A DNA stretch of 64,000 nucleotides from Lacinutrix mariniflava (GCF_001418015.1 NZ_LIQG01000027.1:275752-339751), one strand, 5' to 3'. Numbered from the stretch's first letter, positions 43,736 to 56,463 are shown. Made by a program: numbers and translations. Notes: generated from the sequence alone by a model not told the origin.

Positions 43736-44923
43736 ATGGCAAAGGCAACTTTCGATCGTTCAAAACCACATTTAAACATTGGTACAATTGGACACGTAGA
43801 TCACGGTAAAACAACTTTAACTGCTGCTATTACTAAAGTATTAGCTGATGCAGGTTTCTCAAATGCATTATCATTTGATCAAATTGACAACGCTCCAGAG
43901 GAGAAAGAAAGAGGTATTACAATTAATACTTCACACGTAGAATATGCAACAGAAAAGCGTCACTACGCACACGTAGATTGTCCAGGTCACGCCGATTATG
44001 TTAAGAACATGGTTACAGGTGCTGCTCAAATGGATGGTGCTATATTAGTAGTTGCTGCAACAGATGGTCCAATGCCACAAACTCGTGAGCATATCTTATT
44101 AGGTCGTCAAGTAGGTATCCCAAGAATGGTAGTATTCTTAAATAAAGTGGATATGGTTGATGATGAAGAGCTTTTAGAGTTAGTTGACATGGAAGTTCGT
44201 GAATTATTATCATTCTATGAGTATGATGGTGATAACGGACCTGTAGTATCTGGTTCTGCTTTAGGTGCACTTAACGGTGAGCAAAAGTGGGTTGATACTG
44301 TGTTAGAATTAATGACTCAAGTTGATGCTTGGATCGAAGAGCCTTTAAGAGAAGTAGATAAGCCTTTCTTAATGCCTATTGAAGATGTATTCTCTATTAC
44401 TGGTCGTGGAACTGTAGCTACAGGTCGTATCGAAACTGGTGTTGCTAATACAGGAGATCCTGTAGAGATCATTGGTATGGGTGCTGCTAAATTAACTTCT
44501 ACTGTTACTGGAATTGAAATGTTCCGTCAAATATTAGATAGAGGTGAAGCTGGAGATAACGCAGGTATCTTATTAAGAGGTATTGAAAAGTCTCAAATCT
44601 CAAGAGGTATGGTAATCTGTAAGCCAGGTTCTGTAACTCCACATGCTAAGTTTAAAGCAGAGGTTTATATCCTTAAGAAAGAAGAAGGTGGACGTCATAC
44701 TCCATTCCATAATAATTACCGTCCTCAGTTTTACGTTCGTACAACGGATGTAACAGGAAACATTGCTTTACCAGAAGGTGTAGAAATGGTTATGCCTGGA
44801 GATAACTTAACAATACACGTTGAGTTAATTCAAGCAATTGCAATGAACATAGGTCTACGTTTCGCTATCCGTGAAGGTGGTAGAACAGTAGGAGCTGGTC
44901 AGGTAACTGAAATTTTAGATTAA
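43736..44923 (+). CDS. tuf: Elongation factor Tu
   Basis: A 395-residue EF-Tu with GHVDHGKTT (19-27), the RGITI switch I, DCPGHADY and NKVDMVDD, then beta-barrel domains 2 and 3. It carries aminoacyl-tRNA to the ribosome as a GTP complex. The codon use is strongly biased towards the preferred set, as expected for a highly expressed gene. The four upstream tRNAs and tRNA-Trp downstream are co-transcribed with it. Confidence 0.98.
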   Translation: MAKATFDRSKPHLNIGTIGHVDHGKTTLTAAITKVLADAGFSNALSFDQIDNAPEEKERGITINTSHVEYATEKRHYAHVDCPGHADYVKNMVTGAAQMDGAILVVAATDGPMPQTREHILLGRQVGIPRMVVFLNKVDMVDDEELLELVDMEVRELLSFYEYDGDNGPVVSGSALGALNGEQKWVDTVLELMTQVDAWIEEPLREVDKPFLMPIEDVFSITGRGTVATGRIETGVANTGDPVEIIGMGAAKLTSTVTGIEMFRQILDRGEAGDNAGILLRGIEKSQISRGMVICKPGSVTPHAKFKAEVYILKKEEGGRHTPFHNNYRPQFYVRTTDVTGNIALPEGVEMVMPGDNLTIHVELIQAIAMNIGLRFAIREGGRTVGAGQVTEILD

Positions 44924-44946
44924 TTTAATCTAACCAATATAGAGTT

Positions 44947-44973
44947 AAGGTGTCTCGTTGTTCGTGACACCTT
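44947..44973 (+). terminator. Hairpin between tuf and tRNA-Trp
   Basis: AAGGTGTC (44947-44954) pairs with GACACCTT (44966-44973). No T-run follows, so partial termination or processing ahead of tRNA-Trp is more likely than full termination. Confidence 0.5.
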
Positions 44974-44984
44974 GACTTATATTT

Positions 44985-45057
44985 ACGGGCGTAGCTCAGT
45001 TGGTAGAGCACTGGTCTCCAAAACCAGGTGTCGGGAGTTCGAGTCTCTCCGCCCGTG
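44985..45057 (+). tRNA. tRNA-Trp (anticodon CCA)
   Basis: Acceptor ACGGGCG pairs with CGCCCGT; loop CTCCAAA between CTGGT and ACCAG; 73 nt, discriminator G. The tuf-trnW-secE order is conserved in bacteria. Confidence 0.96.
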
Positions 45058-45145
45058 CTTATAGTAATAAAGATTTTTAAAACCTTTATTACTAAAATGA
45101 ATTAGAGAAATGTAGAAATACATATTTCGTTAAATAAAGATTTAA

Positions 45146-45340
45146 ATGGCTGGAATAGTAAATTATATAAAAGAATCATTCGGTGAGTTGAAAAACAATG
45201 TAACTTGGACGCCTTGGCCAGAAGTACAAAAGTTAACAATTTTGGTTGCTGTATTTTCAATTATATTCTCTTTAGCAATTTGGGGAGTTGATACTGTTTT
45301 TAGCAAAGTTATTAGCGAATACTTTAAATTAATTAGTTAA
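45146..45340 (+). CDS. secE: Preprotein translocase subunit SecE
   Basis: A 64-residue single-span SecE of the short type. The amphipathic helix SFGELKNNVTWTPWPEVQKL precedes the membrane helix (LTILVAVFSIIFSLAIWGVD). It clamps SecY in the inner membrane. It starts the secE-nusG-rplKAJL-rpoBC block. Confidence 0.95.
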   Translation: MAGIVNYIKESFGELKNNVTWTPWPEVQKLTILVAVFSIIFSLAIWGVDTVFSKVISEYFKLIS

Positions 45341-45349
45341 TATAAAGTT

Positions 45350-45904
45350 ATGGCTGAAGTAGGAGAAAAAAAGTGGTACGTTGTAAGAGCGGTAAGTGGT
45401 CAAGAAAATAAGATTAAAACTTATATCGAGAATGAAATAGCTCGTTTAGGTTTAGAAGATTATGTTGAGCAAGTATTAGTTCCTACAGAAAACGTAATTC
45501 AAATTAGAAACGGAAAAAAAGTAACTAAAGAAAAAGTTTATTTCAGTGGTTATATTATGATAAAGGCTAATCTTTCTGGAGAAGTGCCACACATCATTAG
45601 ATCAATTACTAATGTAATAGGTTTCTTAGGAGCTACAAAAGGTGGAGATCCTTTACCGTTAAGACAATCTGAAGTTAATAGAATGTTAGGTAAGGTAGAT
45701 GAATTATCTGTAGATATGGATTCTAATGTTGCTATCCCATTTACAAAAGGAGAAACTGTAAAAGTTATAGATGGACCTTTTAATGGATTTGATGGTACTA
45801 TCGAAAATATTAATGAAGAAAAGCGTAAGCTTGAAGTAATGGTTAAGATTTTTGGAAGAAAAACACCATTAGAGTTAAGTTATATGCAAGTAGAAAAAAT
45901 TTAA
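45350..45904 (+). CDS. nusG: Transcription termination/antitermination factor NusG
   Basis: A 184-residue NusG: NGN domain beginning KKWYVVRAVSGQENK, and a C-terminal KOW domain with FTKGETVKVIDGPFNGFDG. It bridges RNA polymerase with ribosome or Rho. Starts 9 bp after secE. Confidence 0.97.
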   Translation: MAEVGEKKWYVVRAVSGQENKIKTYIENEIARLGLEDYVEQVLVPTENVIQIRNGKKVTKEKVYFSGYIMIKANLSGEVPHIIRSITNVIGFLGATKGGDPLPLRQSEVNRMLGKVDELSVDMDSNVAIPFTKGETVKVIDGPFNGFDGTIENINEEKRKLEVMVKIFGRKTPLELSYMQVEKI

Positions 45905-45974
45905 TAATTGTTACAATAAAGAAAGTATTAAATCGGCTTCAAAATAGAATTAATACGAAACTAAATTATTTAAA

Positions 45975-46415
45975 ATGGCAAAAGAATTAGGCAAAGTAGT
46001 CAAATTACAAGTAAGGGGAGGTGCAGCGAATCCGTCGCCACCGGTTGGACCCGCTTTAGGTGCTGCTGGTGTTAATATCATGGAATTCTGTAAGCAGTTT
46101 AATGCTAGAACCCAAGATAAAGCTGGTAAAGTTTTACCAGTTGTGATTTCAGTTTACAAAGACAAATCATTTGACTTTGTAATCAAAACTCCTCCAGCTG
46201 CAGTACAATTATTAGAAGCGGCCAAAGTGAAAAAAGGATCAGGTGAACCTCATGTACGTAAAGTAGCTAAGGTAACTTGGGATCAGATAAAAGCAATTGC
46301 GGAAGACAAAATGGTAGATTTAAATGCCTTTGAAATCGGTTCAGCAATGAAAATGATCGCAGGTACTGCAAGATCTATGGGTATAACTGTTAAAGGTGGT
46401 GAAGCACCTAATTAA
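45975..46415 (+). CDS. rplK: 50S ribosomal protein L11
   Basis: A 146-residue L11 with the proline-rich N-terminus [21 protein letters not shown] and the rRNA-binding C-terminal GTARSMGI motif. Part of the GTPase-associated centre. Confidence 0.98.
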   Translation: MAKELGKVVKLQVRGGAANPSPPVGPALGAAGVNIMEFCKQFNARTQDKAGKVLPVVISVYKDKSFDFVIKTPPAAVQLLEAAKVKKGSGEPHVRKVAKVTWDQIKAIAEDKMVDLNAFEIGSAMKMIAGTARSMGITVKGGEAPN

Positions 46416-46432
46416 CCTAAAAAGATTTTAAA

Positions 46433-47122
46433 ATGGCAAGATTAACAAAGAAACGTAAAGAGGCTGTTGCAAAGCTAGAAAAGGATAAAGTATATTCTTT
46501 ACAAGAAGCTTCAACACTTATAAAAGAAATTAGTAACACTAAGTTTGATGCTTCAGTCGATTTAGCTGTGCGTTTAGGAGTAGATCCTAGAAAAGCAAAC
46601 CAAATGGTAAGAGGTGTAGTATCTCTTCCTCATGGTACAGGTAAAGACGTTAAAGTATTAGCATTAGTAACTCCAGACAAAGAAGCAGAAGCTAAAGAAG
46701 CAGGTGCAGATTTCGTTGGTTTAGATGAATACCTTGATAAAATTAAAGGTGGTTGGACAGACGTAGACGTAATCATTACTATGCCAAGTGTTATGGGTAA
46801 GTTAGGTCCTTTAGGACGTGTATTAGGTCCTCGTGGTTTAATGCCTAATCCAAAGACAGGTACAGTAACTATGGATGTTGCAAAAGCTGTTACAGAAGTG
46901 AAAGCAGGTAAAATTGACTTTAAAGTTGATAAAACTGGTATTGTTCACGCTTCAATCGGAAAAGCATCTTTTAGTGCAGATAAGATTCAAGATAATGCAA
47001 ACGAATTATTAACAACATTAATGAAACTGAAGCCAACTTCTTCAAAAGGAATTTATGTAAAAAGCATTTTTATGTCTTCTACAATGAGTCCTAGTATTGC
47101 AGTTGATACAAAAATCGGTTAG
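46433..47122 (+). CDS. rplA: 50S ribosomal protein L1
   Basis: A 229-residue L1, with [20 protein letters not shown] and MPNPKTGTV. It forms the L1 stalk and in many bacteria represses its own rplKA message. Starts 17 bp after rplK. Confidence 0.98.
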   Translation: MARLTKKRKEAVAKLEKDKVYSLQEASTLIKEISNTKFDASVDLAVRLGVDPRKANQMVRGVVSLPHGTGKDVKVLALVTPDKEAEAKEAGADFVGLDEYLDKIKGGWTDVDVIITMPSVMGKLGPLGRVLGPRGLMPNPKTGTVTMDVAKAVTEVKAGKIDFKVDKTGIVHASIGKASFSADKIQDNANELLTTLMKLKPTSSKGIYVKSIFMSSTMSPSIAVDTKIG

Positions 47123-47141
47123 TAGTTAAATAACTTTTATT

Positions 47142-47663
47142 ATGACAAGAGAAGAAAAATCACAAGTTATTGAAGAATTAACTGCACAATTAGCTGATAA
47201 TGCTAATATTTATTTAGCTGATATATCAGGTTTAAATGCGGTTACTACTTCGGATTTACGTCGTGCTTGTTTTAAAGCAAACGTAAAATTAGCAGTTGTA
47301 AAAAACACATTACTTGAAAAAGCAATGGAGGCTTCAGACAGAGAGTTTGGAGACCTACCATCAACGCTTAAAGGTAATACATCAGTAATGTATTCTGAAA
47401 CTGGAAATGCTCCAGCGAAAGTGATTAAAGCTTTCCGTAAGAAATCAGAAAAACCTTTATTAAAAGGAGCTTTTATTGAAGAAACAGTATACATCGGAGA
47501 TGATCAACTAGATATGTTAGTTGATATCAAATCTAAAGAAGAATTAATAGGAGATATTATTGGATTATTACAATCTCCTGCTAAGAATGTTATTTCGGCA
47601 CTTAAATCAAGTGGGCAAACACTTTCTGGTATTCTTAAAACATTATCTCAAAAAGAGGGATAA
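47142..47663 (+). CDS. rplJ: 50S ribosomal protein L10
   Basis: A 173-residue L10: N-terminal rRNA-binding part (TREEKSQVIEELTAQLA, then LRRACFKANVKLAVVKNTLL) and a C-terminal helix that holds L7/L12 dimers. Confidence 0.97.
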   Translation: MTREEKSQVIEELTAQLADNANIYLADISGLNAVTTSDLRRACFKANVKLAVVKNTLLEKAMEASDREFGDLPSTLKGNTSVMYSETGNAPAKVIKAFRKKSEKPLLKGAFIEETVYIGDDQLDMLVDIKSKEELIGDIIGLLQSPAKNVISALKSSGQTLSGILKTLSQKEG

Positions 47664-47719
47664 TATTAAAAAGTACGCACTTTACACTTAAATATTTAAA
47701 TTAAAAAAAATTATCACAA

Positions 47720-48091
47720 ATGGCAGAATTAAAAGATTTCGCAGAGCAATTAGTTAACCTTACAGTTAAAGAAGTAAATGAGTTAGCAACTATATTAAAA
47801 GATGAGTACGGTATTGAGCCTGCTGCAGCAGCAGTAGTAGCTGGACCAGCCGCTGATGGTGGTGGTGAAGCAGAAGCTCAAACTGAATTTGATGTAATCT
47901 TAAAAGCTGCAGGTGGCGCTAAGTTAGCTGTTGTAAAATTAGTTAAGGAATTAACTGGATTGGGATTAAAAGAAGCTAAAGGTTTAGTTGATGATGCACC
48001 AAGTGCAATCAAAGAAGGTGTTTCTAAAGATGAAGCAGAAGCTCTTAAAACTCAATTAGAAGAGGCAGGAGCAGAGGTAGAACTTAAGTAA
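47720..48091 (+). CDS. rplL: 50S ribosomal protein L7/L12
   Basis: A 123-residue L7/L12: N-terminal dimerisation helix, Ala/Gly-rich hinge (near [18 protein letters not shown]) and the C-terminal factor-binding domain with [15 protein letters not shown]. Strong hairpins follow before rpoB. Confidence 0.97.
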   Translation: MAELKDFAEQLVNLTVKEVNELATILKDEYGIEPAAAAVVAGPAADGGGEAEAQTEFDVILKAAGGAKLAVVKLVKELTGLGLKEAKGLVDDAPSAIKEGVSKDEAEALKTQLEEAGAEVELK

Positions 48092-48114
48092 GTATTACCC
48101 ATAATTTATACAAA

Positions 48115-48151
48115 GGTTTAGGTCTTGAGAATGTTCTCAAAGACCTAGACC
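48115..48151 (+). promoter_or_regulatory. Large hairpin between rplL and rpoB
   Basis: GGTTTAGGTCTTGAGAA (48115-48131) pairs with TTCTCAAAGACCTAGACC (48134-48151), with one bulged base and one G-T pair. No T-run follows it, which fits processing or pausing rather than termination. Confidence 0.7.
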
Positions 48152-48158
48152 ATTTGTC

Positions 48159-48195
48159 GTATATAGCTAGTACCTATATACAAGTATTTTTTTTT
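48159..48195 (+). terminator. Terminator-like hairpin with T-run between rplL and rpoB
   Basis: GTATATAG (48159-48166) pairs with CTATATAC (48174-48181); nine T follow at 48187-48195. A leaky terminator here would lower rpoBC expression relative to the ribosomal proteins. Confidence 0.6.
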
Positions 48196-48215
48196 AATCA
48201 AAATTTCGTCCATTG

Positions 48216-51200
48216 ATGTTAGTAACACAAGCTGAAAGATTAAATTTCTCGTCTATTGTAAATAGAACTGAATATCCAGATTTTATGGATATTCAAATAA
48301 AATCCTTCCAGGATTTTTTCCAACTTGAAACAAAATCTGAAGAAAGAGGTAATGAAGGATTGTACAACACCTTCATGGAGAACTTTCCAATCACAGATAC
48401 TCGTAATCAATTCGTTTTAGAATTCTTAGATTACTTTGTCGATCCACCAAGATACGCTATAGATGAGTGTATAGAAAGAGGGCTTACGTATAGCGTTCCA
48501 TTAAAAGCAAGGTTAAAGCTTTATTGTACAGATCCTGAACATGAAGATTTTGAAACTATTGTTCAAGATGTATATTTAGGAACAATACCTTATATGACGC
48601 CTTCAGGTACTTTTTGTATCAACGGTGCAGAACGTGTAGTAGTATCTCAATTACATAGATCTCCAGGTGTATTCTTCGGACAATCTTTCCATGCAAATGG
48701 AACAAAATTATATTCAGCAAGAGTAATTCCTTTTAAAGGATCTTGGATCGAATTCGCTACAGATATCAATCAAGTGATGTATGCGTATATAGATAGAAAG
48801 AAAAAGTTACCTGTTACTACTTTATTCAGAGCCATCGGTTTTGAAAGAGATAAAGACATTTTAGAGATTTTTGATTTAGCCGAAGAGGTTAAAGTATCGA
48901 AATCTGGACTAAAGAAAATATTAGGTCGTAAGCTTGCAGCGCGTGTATTGAATACATGGCATGAAGATTTCGTTGATGAAGATACAGGAGAAGTTGTATC
49001 TATCGAGCGTAACGAAATTGTTCTTGATCGTGATACAGAATTAGACAAAGACAATATTGAAGAAATCTTAGAAGTTGGTGTAAAAACTATTCTTTTACAT
49101 AAAGAAAGTGCACAACAAGGAGATTACGCAATTATACATAATACGCTTCAAAAAGATCCAACAAACTCGGAGAAAGAAGCAGTAGAACATATTTATAGAC
49201 AACTACGTAATGCTGAGCCGCCAGATGAGGAGACAGCACGTGGTATTATAGATAAATTATTCTTTAGTGATCAACGTTACTCTTTAGGAGAAGTAGGTCG
49301 TTATAGAATGAATAAGAAATTACAGTTAGATATCGGTATGGATAAGCAAGTGCTTACCAAGGAGGATATTATAACTATTATAAAATATTTAATTGAGTTA
49401 ATAAACTCTAAAGCAGAGATTGATGATATCGATCACTTGTCTAATCGTCGTGTACGTACGGTAGGTGAGCAATTATCTTCTCAGTTTGGTGTTGGTTTAG
49501 CACGTATGGCTCGTACTATTCGTGAACGTATGAACGTTCGTGATAACGAAGTTTTTACACCTATAGATTTAATTAATGCGAAGACATTATCGTCGGTTAT
49601 TAATTCATTCTTTGGTACTAACCAGTTATCTCAATTTATGGATCAAACGAATCCTCTTGCAGAGATTACGCACAAGCGTCGTCTTTCAGCATTAGGACCA
49701 GGTGGTTTATCAAGAGAAAGAGCAGGATTCGAAGTACGTGATGTTCATTATACACACTACGGACGTTTATGTCCTATTGAAACTCCTGAAGGTCCAAACA
49801 TTGGATTAATTTCTTCTTTAGCTGTATACGCGAAAGTGAATTCTATGGGATTCTTAGAAACGCCTTATAGAAAAGTAGAAAATGGAGTAGTAGATATTAA
49901 GAATGCTCCAACATATTTAAGTGCAGAGGAAGAAGAAAATATGATGATTGCTCAGGCTACTGTAAAAGTAGATGAGGATGGTAAGATATTAGATGATAAG
50001 GTTATTGCTAGACAAGAAGGTGATTTTCCGGTAATTGAACCTACAGCAGTAAACTATACTGATGTAGCACCAAATCAAATTACTTCTATATCGGCATCTT
50101 TAATTCCTTTCTTAGAACATGATGATGCCAACCGTGCATTAATGGGATCTAACATGATGCGTCAGGCAGTACCATTATTACGTCCGCAGGCACCAATTGT
50201 TGGAACAGGATTAGAAAGACAAGTAGCATCAGATTCTCGTGTATTAATAAATGCAGCTGGAGAAGGTGTTGTTGAATATGTAGATGCTAATGAGATTATT
50301 ATTAAGTACGAACGTACTGATGATGAGGCTAAAGTAAGTTTTGAAAGTGATACCAAATCTTATCCTTTAGTAAAATTCAGAAAAACAAACCAAGGTACTT
50401 CTATTAACTTAAAACCAATCGTTAAGAAAGGTGATAAAGTGAAAAAAGGTCAGGTATTATCTGAGGGTTATGCAACTCAAAAAGGAGAATTAGCTTTAGG
50501 AAGAAATATGAAAGTAGCCTTTATGCCTTGGAAAGGGTATAACTTTGAGGATGCAATTGTAATTTCAGAAAAGGTAGTTCGTGAAGATATATTTACTTCT
50601 ATTCACATAGATGAATATTCTTTAGATGTAAGAGATACAAAATTAGGTAACGAAGAATTAACTAACGATATTCCAAACGTTTCAGAAGAGGCTACAAAAG
50701 ACCTTGATGAACATGGAATGATTCGTATCGGTGCAGAAGTTAAACCAGGAGATATCCTTATCGGAAAAATTACTCCAAAAGGTGAAAGCGATCCTACACC
50801 GGAAGAAAAGTTATTACGTGCCATCTTTGGTGACAAAGCAGGTGATGTAAAAGATGCGTCTTTAAAAGCATCTCCATCATTACATGGTGTAGTAATTAAC
50901 AAAAAGTTATTTGCTCGTGCTATTAAAGATAAACGTAAAAGAGCTCAAGACAAAGAAGATATCGCTAAGTTAGAAGGTATTTACAATGCTAAGTTTGATG
51001 ATTTACAGGCTGTTTTAGTTGAAAAACTTTTCACTATTGTAAACGGTAAAACATCACAAGGTATTTTTAACGATTTAGGAGAAGAAGTTTTACCAAAAGG
51101 TAAAAAGTTTACTTTAAAGATGTTAAACTCTGTTGATGAATATACTCACTTAACAGGTGGTACTTGGACTACTGATGATCATACCAATAAATTAGTTGCA

Positions 51201-52028
51201 GATTTAATTCACAACTACAAGATTAAGGAGAATGATTTACAAGGTTCTTTACGTCGTGAGAAGTTTACAATTTCTGTAGGAGATGAATTACCAGCAGGGA
51301 TAATTAAATTAGCTAAAGTTTACATCGCTAAGAAACGTAAACTTAAAGTTGGTGATAAAATGGCAGGACGTCACGGAAATAAAGGTATTGTTGCACGTAT
51401 TGTACGTCAAGAAGATATGCCTTTCTTAGAAGATGGAACTCCTGTAGATATCGTATTAAATCCATTAGGTGTACCATCTCGTATGAACATTGGACAGATA
51501 TATGAAACTGTATTAGGTTGGGCTGGACAAGATTTAGGCCGTACTTATGCAACACCAATTTTTGATGGAGCAACTATCGATCAAATTAACGAATTAACAG
51601 ATGAAGCTGGAATTCCAAGATATGGTCATACTTACTTATACGATGGAGGAACAGGAGAACGTTTCGATCAGCCGGCAACAGTAGGTGTAATCTACATGCT
51701 TAAGTTAGGGCATATGGTAGATGATAAAATGCACGCACGTTCTATAGGACCGTACTCACTAATTACTCAACAACCATTAGGTGGTAAAGCACAATTTGGT
51801 GGACAACGTTTTGGAGAGATGGAAGTATGGGCACTTGAGGCTTATGGAGCATCTGCGACACTAAGAGAAATCTTAACAGTAAAATCTGATGATGTAGTTG
51901 GTAGAGCCAAAACTTACGAAGCAATCGTAAAAGGTGAACCAATGCCAGATCCGGGATTACCAGAATCTTTCAACGTACTTATGCACGAATTGAAAGGATT
52001 AGCGTTAGACATTAGATTAGAAGAATAA
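48216..52028 (+). CDS. rpoB: DNA-directed RNA polymerase subunit beta
   Basis: A 1270-residue beta subunit. The rifampicin-binding region is intact and wild-type-like ([10 protein letters not shown], then [14 protein letters not shown]). The C-terminus ends in the [13 protein letters not shown] and LALDIRLEE segments. The ATG at 48216 is chosen over the TTG directly before it, as [13 protein letters not shown] matches the usual flavobacterial opening. Forms the polymerase core with RpoC. Confidence 0.98.
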   Translation: MLVTQAERLNFSSIVNRTEYPDFMDIQIKSFQDFFQLETKSEERGNEGLYNTFMENFPITDTRNQFVLEFLDYFVDPPRYAIDECIERGLTYSVPLKARLKLYCTDPEHEDFETIVQDVYLGTIPYMTPSGTFCINGAERVVVSQLHRSPGVFFGQSFHANGTKLYSARVIPFKGSWIEFATDINQVMYAYIDRKKKLPVTTLFRAIGFERDKDILEIFDLAEEVKVSKSGLKKILGRKLAARVLNTWHEDFVDEDTGEVVSIERNEIVLDRDTELDKDNIEEILEVGVKTILLHKESAQQGDYAIIHNTLQKDPTNSEKEAVEHIYRQLRNAEPPDEETARGIIDKLFFSDQRYSLGEVGRYRMNKKLQLDIGMDKQVLTKEDIITIIKYLIELINSKAEIDDIDHLSNRRVRTVGEQLSSQFGVGLARMARTIRERMNVRDNEVFTPIDLINAKTLSSVINSFFGTNQLSQFMDQTNPLAEITHKRRLSALGPGGLSRERAGFEVRDVHYTHYGRLCPIETPEGPNIGLISSLAVYAKVNSMGFLETPYRKVENGVVDIKNAPTYLSAEEEENMMIAQATVKVDEDGKILDDKVIARQEGDFPVIEPTAVNYTDVAPNQITSISASLIPFLEHDDANRALMGSNMMRQAVPLLRPQAPIVGTGLERQVASDSRVLINAAGEGVVEYVDANEIIIKYERTDDEAKVSFESDTKSYPLVKFRKTNQGTSINLKPIVKKGDKVKKGQVLSEGYATQKGELALGRNMKVAFMPWKGYNFEDAIVISEKVVREDIFTSIHIDEYSLDVRDTKLGNEELTNDIPNVSEEATKDLDEHGMIRIGAEVKPGDILIGKITPKGESDPTPEEKLLRAIFGDKAGDVKDASLKASPSLHGVVINKKLFARAIKDKRKRAQDKEDIAKLEGIYNAKFDDLQAVLVEKLFTIVNGKTSQGIFNDLGEEVLPKGKKFTLKMLNSVDEYTHLTGGTWTTDDHTNKLVADLIHNYKIKENDLQGSLRREKFTISVGDELPAGIIKLAKVYIAKKRKLKVGDKMAGRHGNKGIVARIVRQEDMPFLEDGTPVDIVLNPLGVPSRMNIGQIYETVLGWAGQDLGRTYATPIFDGATIDQINELTDEAGIPRYGHTYLYDGGTGERFDQPATVGVIYMLKLGHMVDDKMHARSIGPYSLITQQPLGGKAQFGGQRFGEMEVWALEAYGASATLREILTVKSDDVVGRAKTYEAIVKGEPMPDPGLPESFNVLMHELKGLALDIRLEE

Positions 52029-52032
52029 TAAT

Positions 52033-52073
52033 TTTCATACAGAGGCGTGGCATTGCCACGTCTCTATGAAAAT
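52033..52073 (+). promoter_or_regulatory. Long hairpin between rpoB and rpoC
   Basis: AGAGGCGTGGC (52042-52052) pairs with GCCACGTCTCT (52056-52066), one G-T pair; TTTTCATA before it can extend the stem with ATGAAAA after it. A run of T comes only 8-10 nt later and is broken, so processing or attenuation is suggested. Confidence 0.65.
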
Positions 52074-52096
52074 AAATAATTTTTATAAAAAAAATT

Positions 52097-55000
52097 ATGG
52101 CAAGAAAGCAAGATAAGAATACAGTACAGAGGTTTAATAAAATCTCAATTGGTTTAGCGTCACCAGAGTCTATTTTAGCAGAGTCTAGAGGTGAGGTTTT
52201 AAAGCCAGAAACTATTAATTATCGTACACATAAACCAGAAAGAGATGGTTTATTCTGTGAGCGTATTTTTGGTCCTGTTAAAGACTACGAATGTGCTTGT
52301 GGTAAATATAAAAGAATTCGCTATAAGGGTATTGTTTGTGACCGTTGTGGTGTAGAAGTAACTGAGAAGAAAGTACGTCGTGATAGAGTAGGGCACATCA
52401 ATCTTGTTGTACCAGTAGCTCACATTTGGTACTTCCGTTCTTTACCAAACAAAATAGGATATTTATTAGGATTGCCGTCTAAGAAATTAGATATGATTAT
52501 TTACTACGAACGTTATGTAGTAATACAAGCTGGTAATGCTAAAAATGCTGAAGGAGAACCAATTCAAAAAATGGATTTCCTTACGGAAGAAGAGTACCTA
52601 AATATTTTAGAAGTACTTCCTCAAGATAATAATTACTTAGAAGATTCTGACCCTAACAAGTTTATAGCTAAAATGGGAGCTGAATGTCTAATCGATTTAT
52701 TAGCACGTATAGATTTAGATTCTTTATCTTTTGAATTACGTCACAAAGCAAATACAGAAACGTCTAAACAACGTAAAACTGAAGCGTTAAAACGTCTACA
52801 AGTTGTAGAGGCTTTACGTGAATCTAACTTAAATAGAGAGAACCGTCCAGAATGGATGATCTTAAAAGTAGTGCCAATTATACCACCAGAATTAAGACCT
52901 TTAGTGCCTTTAGATGGTGGACGTTTTGCTACTTCAGATTTAAATGATTTATACCGTCGTGTAATTATACGTAATAACCGTCTTAAGAGACTTGTAGAGA
53001 TTAAAGCTCCAGAAGTTATCTTACGTAACGAAAAGCGTATGTTACAAGAATCTGTAGATTCATTATTAGATAATACTCGTAAGTCATCTGCGGTAAAAAC
53101 AGATTCTAACAGACCGTTAAAATCTTTATCAGATTCACTTAAAGGTAAGCAAGGGCGTTTCCGTCAAAACTTACTTGGTAAGCGTGTTGATTATTCTGCA
53201 CGTTCGGTAATTGTTGTTGGACCAGAGCTTAGATTATTTGAATGTGGTCTTCCAAAAAATATGGCTGCAGAACTTTACAAGCCATTCATCATTCGTAAAT
53301 TAATCGAAAGAGGAATTGTAAAAACTGTAAAATCAGCTAAGAAAATTATAGACAAAAAGGAGCCAGTAGTTTGGGACATCCTGGAAAATGTTCTTAAAGG
53401 ACATCCAGTATTACTAAACCGTGCGCCAACACTTCACCGATTAGGTATTCAGGCATTCCAGCCAAAACTTATTGAAGGTAAAGCAATACAATTACACCCA
53501 TTAGCCTGTGCAGCATTTAATGCCGATTTTGATGGAGATCAAATGGCAGTTCATTTACCGTTAGGACCAGAAGCTATTTTAGAATGTCAAATGTTAATGT
53601 TGGCATCTCATAATATCTTAAACCCTGCAAATGGTGCGCCAGTAACTGTACCATCTCAGGATATGGTACTTGGTTTGTATTATATGACTAAGTTACGTAC
53701 ATCAACACCAGAGGTTAAAGTAAAAGGAGAAGGCTTAACGTTTTATTCTGCAGAAGAAGTAAACATTGCTTATAATGAAAAGCGTGTTGACTTAAACGCA
53801 CAGATTAAAGTACGTGCAATAGATTTTAATGCGGAAGGAGAATTAGTTCCACAAATTATAGAAACTACAACAGGTCGTGTACTTTTCAACGAAAAAGTAC
53901 CAGCTGCTGCAGGGTATGTTAATCAAGTATTAACTAAAAAATCTCTTAGAGATATTATTGGTGATATTTTAAAATTAACAAGTGTTCCTGAAACTGCGGA
54001 TTTCTTAGATGAAATTAAGACATTAGGATATCTGTTTGCTTTTAGAGGTGGATTATCATTTAGTTTAGGTGATATTATTATCCCACCAGAAAAGCAATCT
54101 ATGATTGATGCTGCCAATACGAAAGTAGATGGTATTAAGGCAAACTATAACATGGGACTTATAACAAACAATGAACGTTATAATCAGGTTATTGATATTT
54201 GGACTTCTACAAATGCAGAATTGACAGAATTGTCAATGAAACGTATTAGAGAAGATCAACAAGGATTTAACTCGGTGTTTATGATGCTTGATTCTGGAGC
54301 CCGTGGATCTAAAGAACAGATTCGTCAGCTTACAGGTATGCGTGGATTAATGGCTAAGCCTAAAAAATCTACTGCTGGAGGTGGATCTATTATTGAAAAT
54401 CCAATTTTATCTAACTTTAAGGAAGGACTTTCAATTTTAGAATACTTTATTTCTACTCACGGTGCACGTAAAGGTCTTGCCGATACAGCACTTAAAACTG
54501 CCGATGCTGGTTACTTAACACGTCGTTTAGTAGATGTCTCTCAAGATGTAATAGTAAACAGTGTAGACTGTGGTACATTAAGAGGAGTAGAAGTTTCTGC
54601 TCTTAAGAAAAATGATGAAGTTGTTGAGAAATTAGGGGCACGTGTTTTAGGACGTATTGCACTTAACGATGTATACAATCCATTAACTGAAGAATTAATA
54701 GTTGAAGCAGGACAATTAATTGAAGATGATATTGCTGCGGCAATTGAAGCTTCTCCTATTGATGCTATAGAAGTACGTTCACCATTAAGTTGTGAAGCTA
54801 AAAAAGGAATCTGTGCTAAATGTTACGGAAGAAACTTAGCAACTAACAAAATGGTTCAACGTGGTGAAGCAGTAGGTGTTGTAGCAGCACAATCTATTGG
54901 AGAACCGGGTACACAGTTAACACTTCGTACATTCCACGTAGGTGGTATTGCAGGTAACATTTCAGAAGAAAATAACTTTGCAGTTAAATTTGATGGAGTA

Positions 55001-56398
55001 GCAGAAATTGAAGAATTAAAAACTGTAAAAGGTACTGATAAAGAAGGAAACGAAGTTGATATCGTTATTTCTCGTACATCAGAACTTAAATTAATAGATA
55101 AGAAAACAGGTATCACATTAAGTACAAATAATATCCCTTATGGTTCAACTGTATTCGTTAAGGATGGAGATAAACTTAAAACAGGAGATGTTGTTTGTGA
55201 ATGGGATCCATATAACGGTGTAATCGTTTCTGAATTTGCAGGAAAAGTGAGATATGAAAATATCGAGCAAGGTGTTACTTATCAAGTTGAAGTTGATGAG
55301 CAAACAGGTTTCCAAGAAAAAGTAATTTCAGAATCTAGAAATAAGAAGATCATACCAACACTTATTGTTGAAGATAGTAAAGGTGAAGCAATTCGTTCTT
55401 ACAATCTACCAGTAGGAGCGCATATTATGATTGACGATGGAGAGAAAGTTAAGATTGGTAAAGTCTTAGTTAAGATTCCTCGAAAATCTTCTAAAGCAGG
55501 TGATATTACAGGTGGTTTACCTAGAGTAACAGAATTATTTGAAGCTCGTAACCCTTCTAATCCTGCAGTAGTAAGTGCAATTGATGGTGTTGTTTCTTTT
55601 GGAAAAATTAAAAGAGGTAACCGTGAGATTATTGTAGAGTCTAAATTTGGTGATATTAAGAAATACTTAGTTAAATTATCAAGTCAGATTCTTGTTCAAG
55701 AAAATGATTTTATAAAAGCAGGTATGCCTTTATCTGATGGTTCTATAACGCCAAACGATATTTTGAACATAAAAGGACCAGCAGCTGTACAACAATACTT
55801 AGTGAATGAGGTTCAAGAAGTATACCGTTTACAAGGTGTAAAAATTAACGATAAGCATTTCGAAGTTGTTGTAAGACAAATGATGCGTAAAGTGAGAATT
55901 ATTGATTCTGGAGATACTATCTTCTTAGAGGATCAATTAGCACATAAATCGGATTTTATTGAAGAAAATGACGCTATTTTTGGTAAAAAGGTAGTTGAAA
56001 ATGCAGGAGATTCTACTAACTTAAAAGAAGGACAGTTAATAACTGCTTTCGAATTAAGAGATGAGAATTCTTTATTACGTCGTGAAGATAAAGCATTGGT
56101 TGAAGCAAGAGATGTAAGACCAGCAACAGCAACTCCAATACTACAAGGTATTACGAGAGCATCGTTACAAACTAAATCGTTTATTTCTGCAGCGTCGTTC
56201 CAGGAAACAACGAAAGTTCTTAATGAAGCAGCGGTAGCAGGTAAGATTGATTCTTTAGAAGGTCTTAAAGAAAATGTAATTGTAGGACATAGAATTCCAG
56301 CAGGAACAGGAATGCGTTCTTATGAAAACATTATTGTAGGATCTAAAGAAGAGTTTGATCAAATGATGCAAGCAAAACAAGAGGTTAATTACAATTAG
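52097..56398 (+). CDS. rpoC: DNA-directed RNA polymerase subunit beta-prime
   Basis: A 1433-residue beta-prime subunit, with the zinc ribbon [20 protein letters not shown] near 66-87, the catalytic NADFDGD (475-481, three Mg-binding Asp), the second zinc site around [14 protein letters not shown], the trigger-loop region, and the C-terminal double-psi barrel. Single intact gene in the usual Bacteroidota order, following rpoB by 68 bp. Confidence 0.98.
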   Translation: MARKQDKNTVQRFNKISIGLASPESILAESRGEVLKPETINYRTHKPERDGLFCERIFGPVKDYECACGKYKRIRYKGIVCDRCGVEVTEKKVRRDRVGHINLVVPVAHIWYFRSLPNKIGYLLGLPSKKLDMIIYYERYVVIQAGNAKNAEGEPIQKMDFLTEEEYLNILEVLPQDNNYLEDSDPNKFIAKMGAECLIDLLARIDLDSLSFELRHKANTETSKQRKTEALKRLQVVEALRESNLNRENRPEWMILKVVPIIPPELRPLVPLDGGRFATSDLNDLYRRVIIRNNRLKRLVEIKAPEVILRNEKRMLQESVDSLLDNTRKSSAVKTDSNRPLKSLSDSLKGKQGRFRQNLLGKRVDYSARSVIVVGPELRLFECGLPKNMAAELYKPFIIRKLIERGIVKTVKSAKKIIDKKEPVVWDILENVLKGHPVLLNRAPTLHRLGIQAFQPKLIEGKAIQLHPLACAAFNADFDGDQMAVHLPLGPEAILECQMLMLASHNILNPANGAPVTVPSQDMVLGLYYMTKLRTSTPEVKVKGEGLTFYSAEEVNIAYNEKRVDLNAQIKVRAIDFNAEGELVPQIIETTTGRVLFNEKVPAAAGYVNQVLTKKSLRDIIGDILKLTSVPETADFLDEIKTLGYLFAFRGGLSFSLGDIIIPPEKQSMIDAANTKVDGIKANYNMGLITNNERYNQVIDIWTSTNAELTELSMKRIREDQQGFNSVFMMLDSGARGSKEQIRQLTGMRGLMAKPKKSTAGGGSIIENPILSNFKEGLSILEYFISTHGARKGLADTALKTADAGYLTRRLVDVSQDVIVNSVDCGTLRGVEVSALKKNDEVVEKLGARVLGRIALNDVYNPLTEELIVEAGQLIEDDIAAAIEASPIDAIEVRSPLSCEAKKGICAKCYGRNLATNKMVQRGEAVGVVAAQSIGEPGTQLTLRTFHVGGIAGNISEENNFAVKFDGVAEIEELKTVKGTDKEGNEVDIVISRTSELKLIDKKTGITLSTNNIPYGSTVFVKDGDKLKTGDVVCEWDPYNGVIVSEFAGKVRYENIEQGVTYQVEVDEQTGFQEKVISESRNKKIIPTLIVEDSKGEAIRSYNLPVGAHIMIDDGEKVKIGKVLVKIPRKSSKAGDITGGLPRVTELFEARNPSNPAVVSAIDGVVSFGKIKRGNREIIVESKFGDIKKYLVKLSSQILVQENDFIKAGMPLSDGSITPNDILNIKGPAAVQQYLVNEVQEVYRLQGVKINDKHFEVVVRQMMRKVRIIDSGDTIFLEDQLAHKSDFIEENDAIFGKKVVENAGDSTNLKEGQLITAFELRDENSLLRREDKALVEARDVRPATATPILQGITRASLQTKSFISAASFQETTKVLNEAAVAGKIDSLEGLKENVIVGHRIPAGTGMRSYENIIVGSKEEFDQMMQAKQEVNYN

Positions 56399-56406
56399 TA
56401 GTTTTT

Positions 56407-56426
56407 ATTTCTACGCAGGTAGAAAT
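56407..56426. repeat. Short palindromic element after rpoC
   Basis: ATTTCTAC (56407-56414) and GTAGAAAT (56419-56426) around a GCAG loop, followed by CTCTTAAATTG. The tail matches the one after 32644-32657. Confidence 0.55.
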
Positions 56427-56463
56427 CTCTTAAATTGAAACGAGAGTTTTAATATAATATCAA

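Noticed and set aside
48213..48215. TTG as the rpoB start
   Set aside because: The next codon is ATG and gives the usual N-terminus; nothing supports the extra residue.
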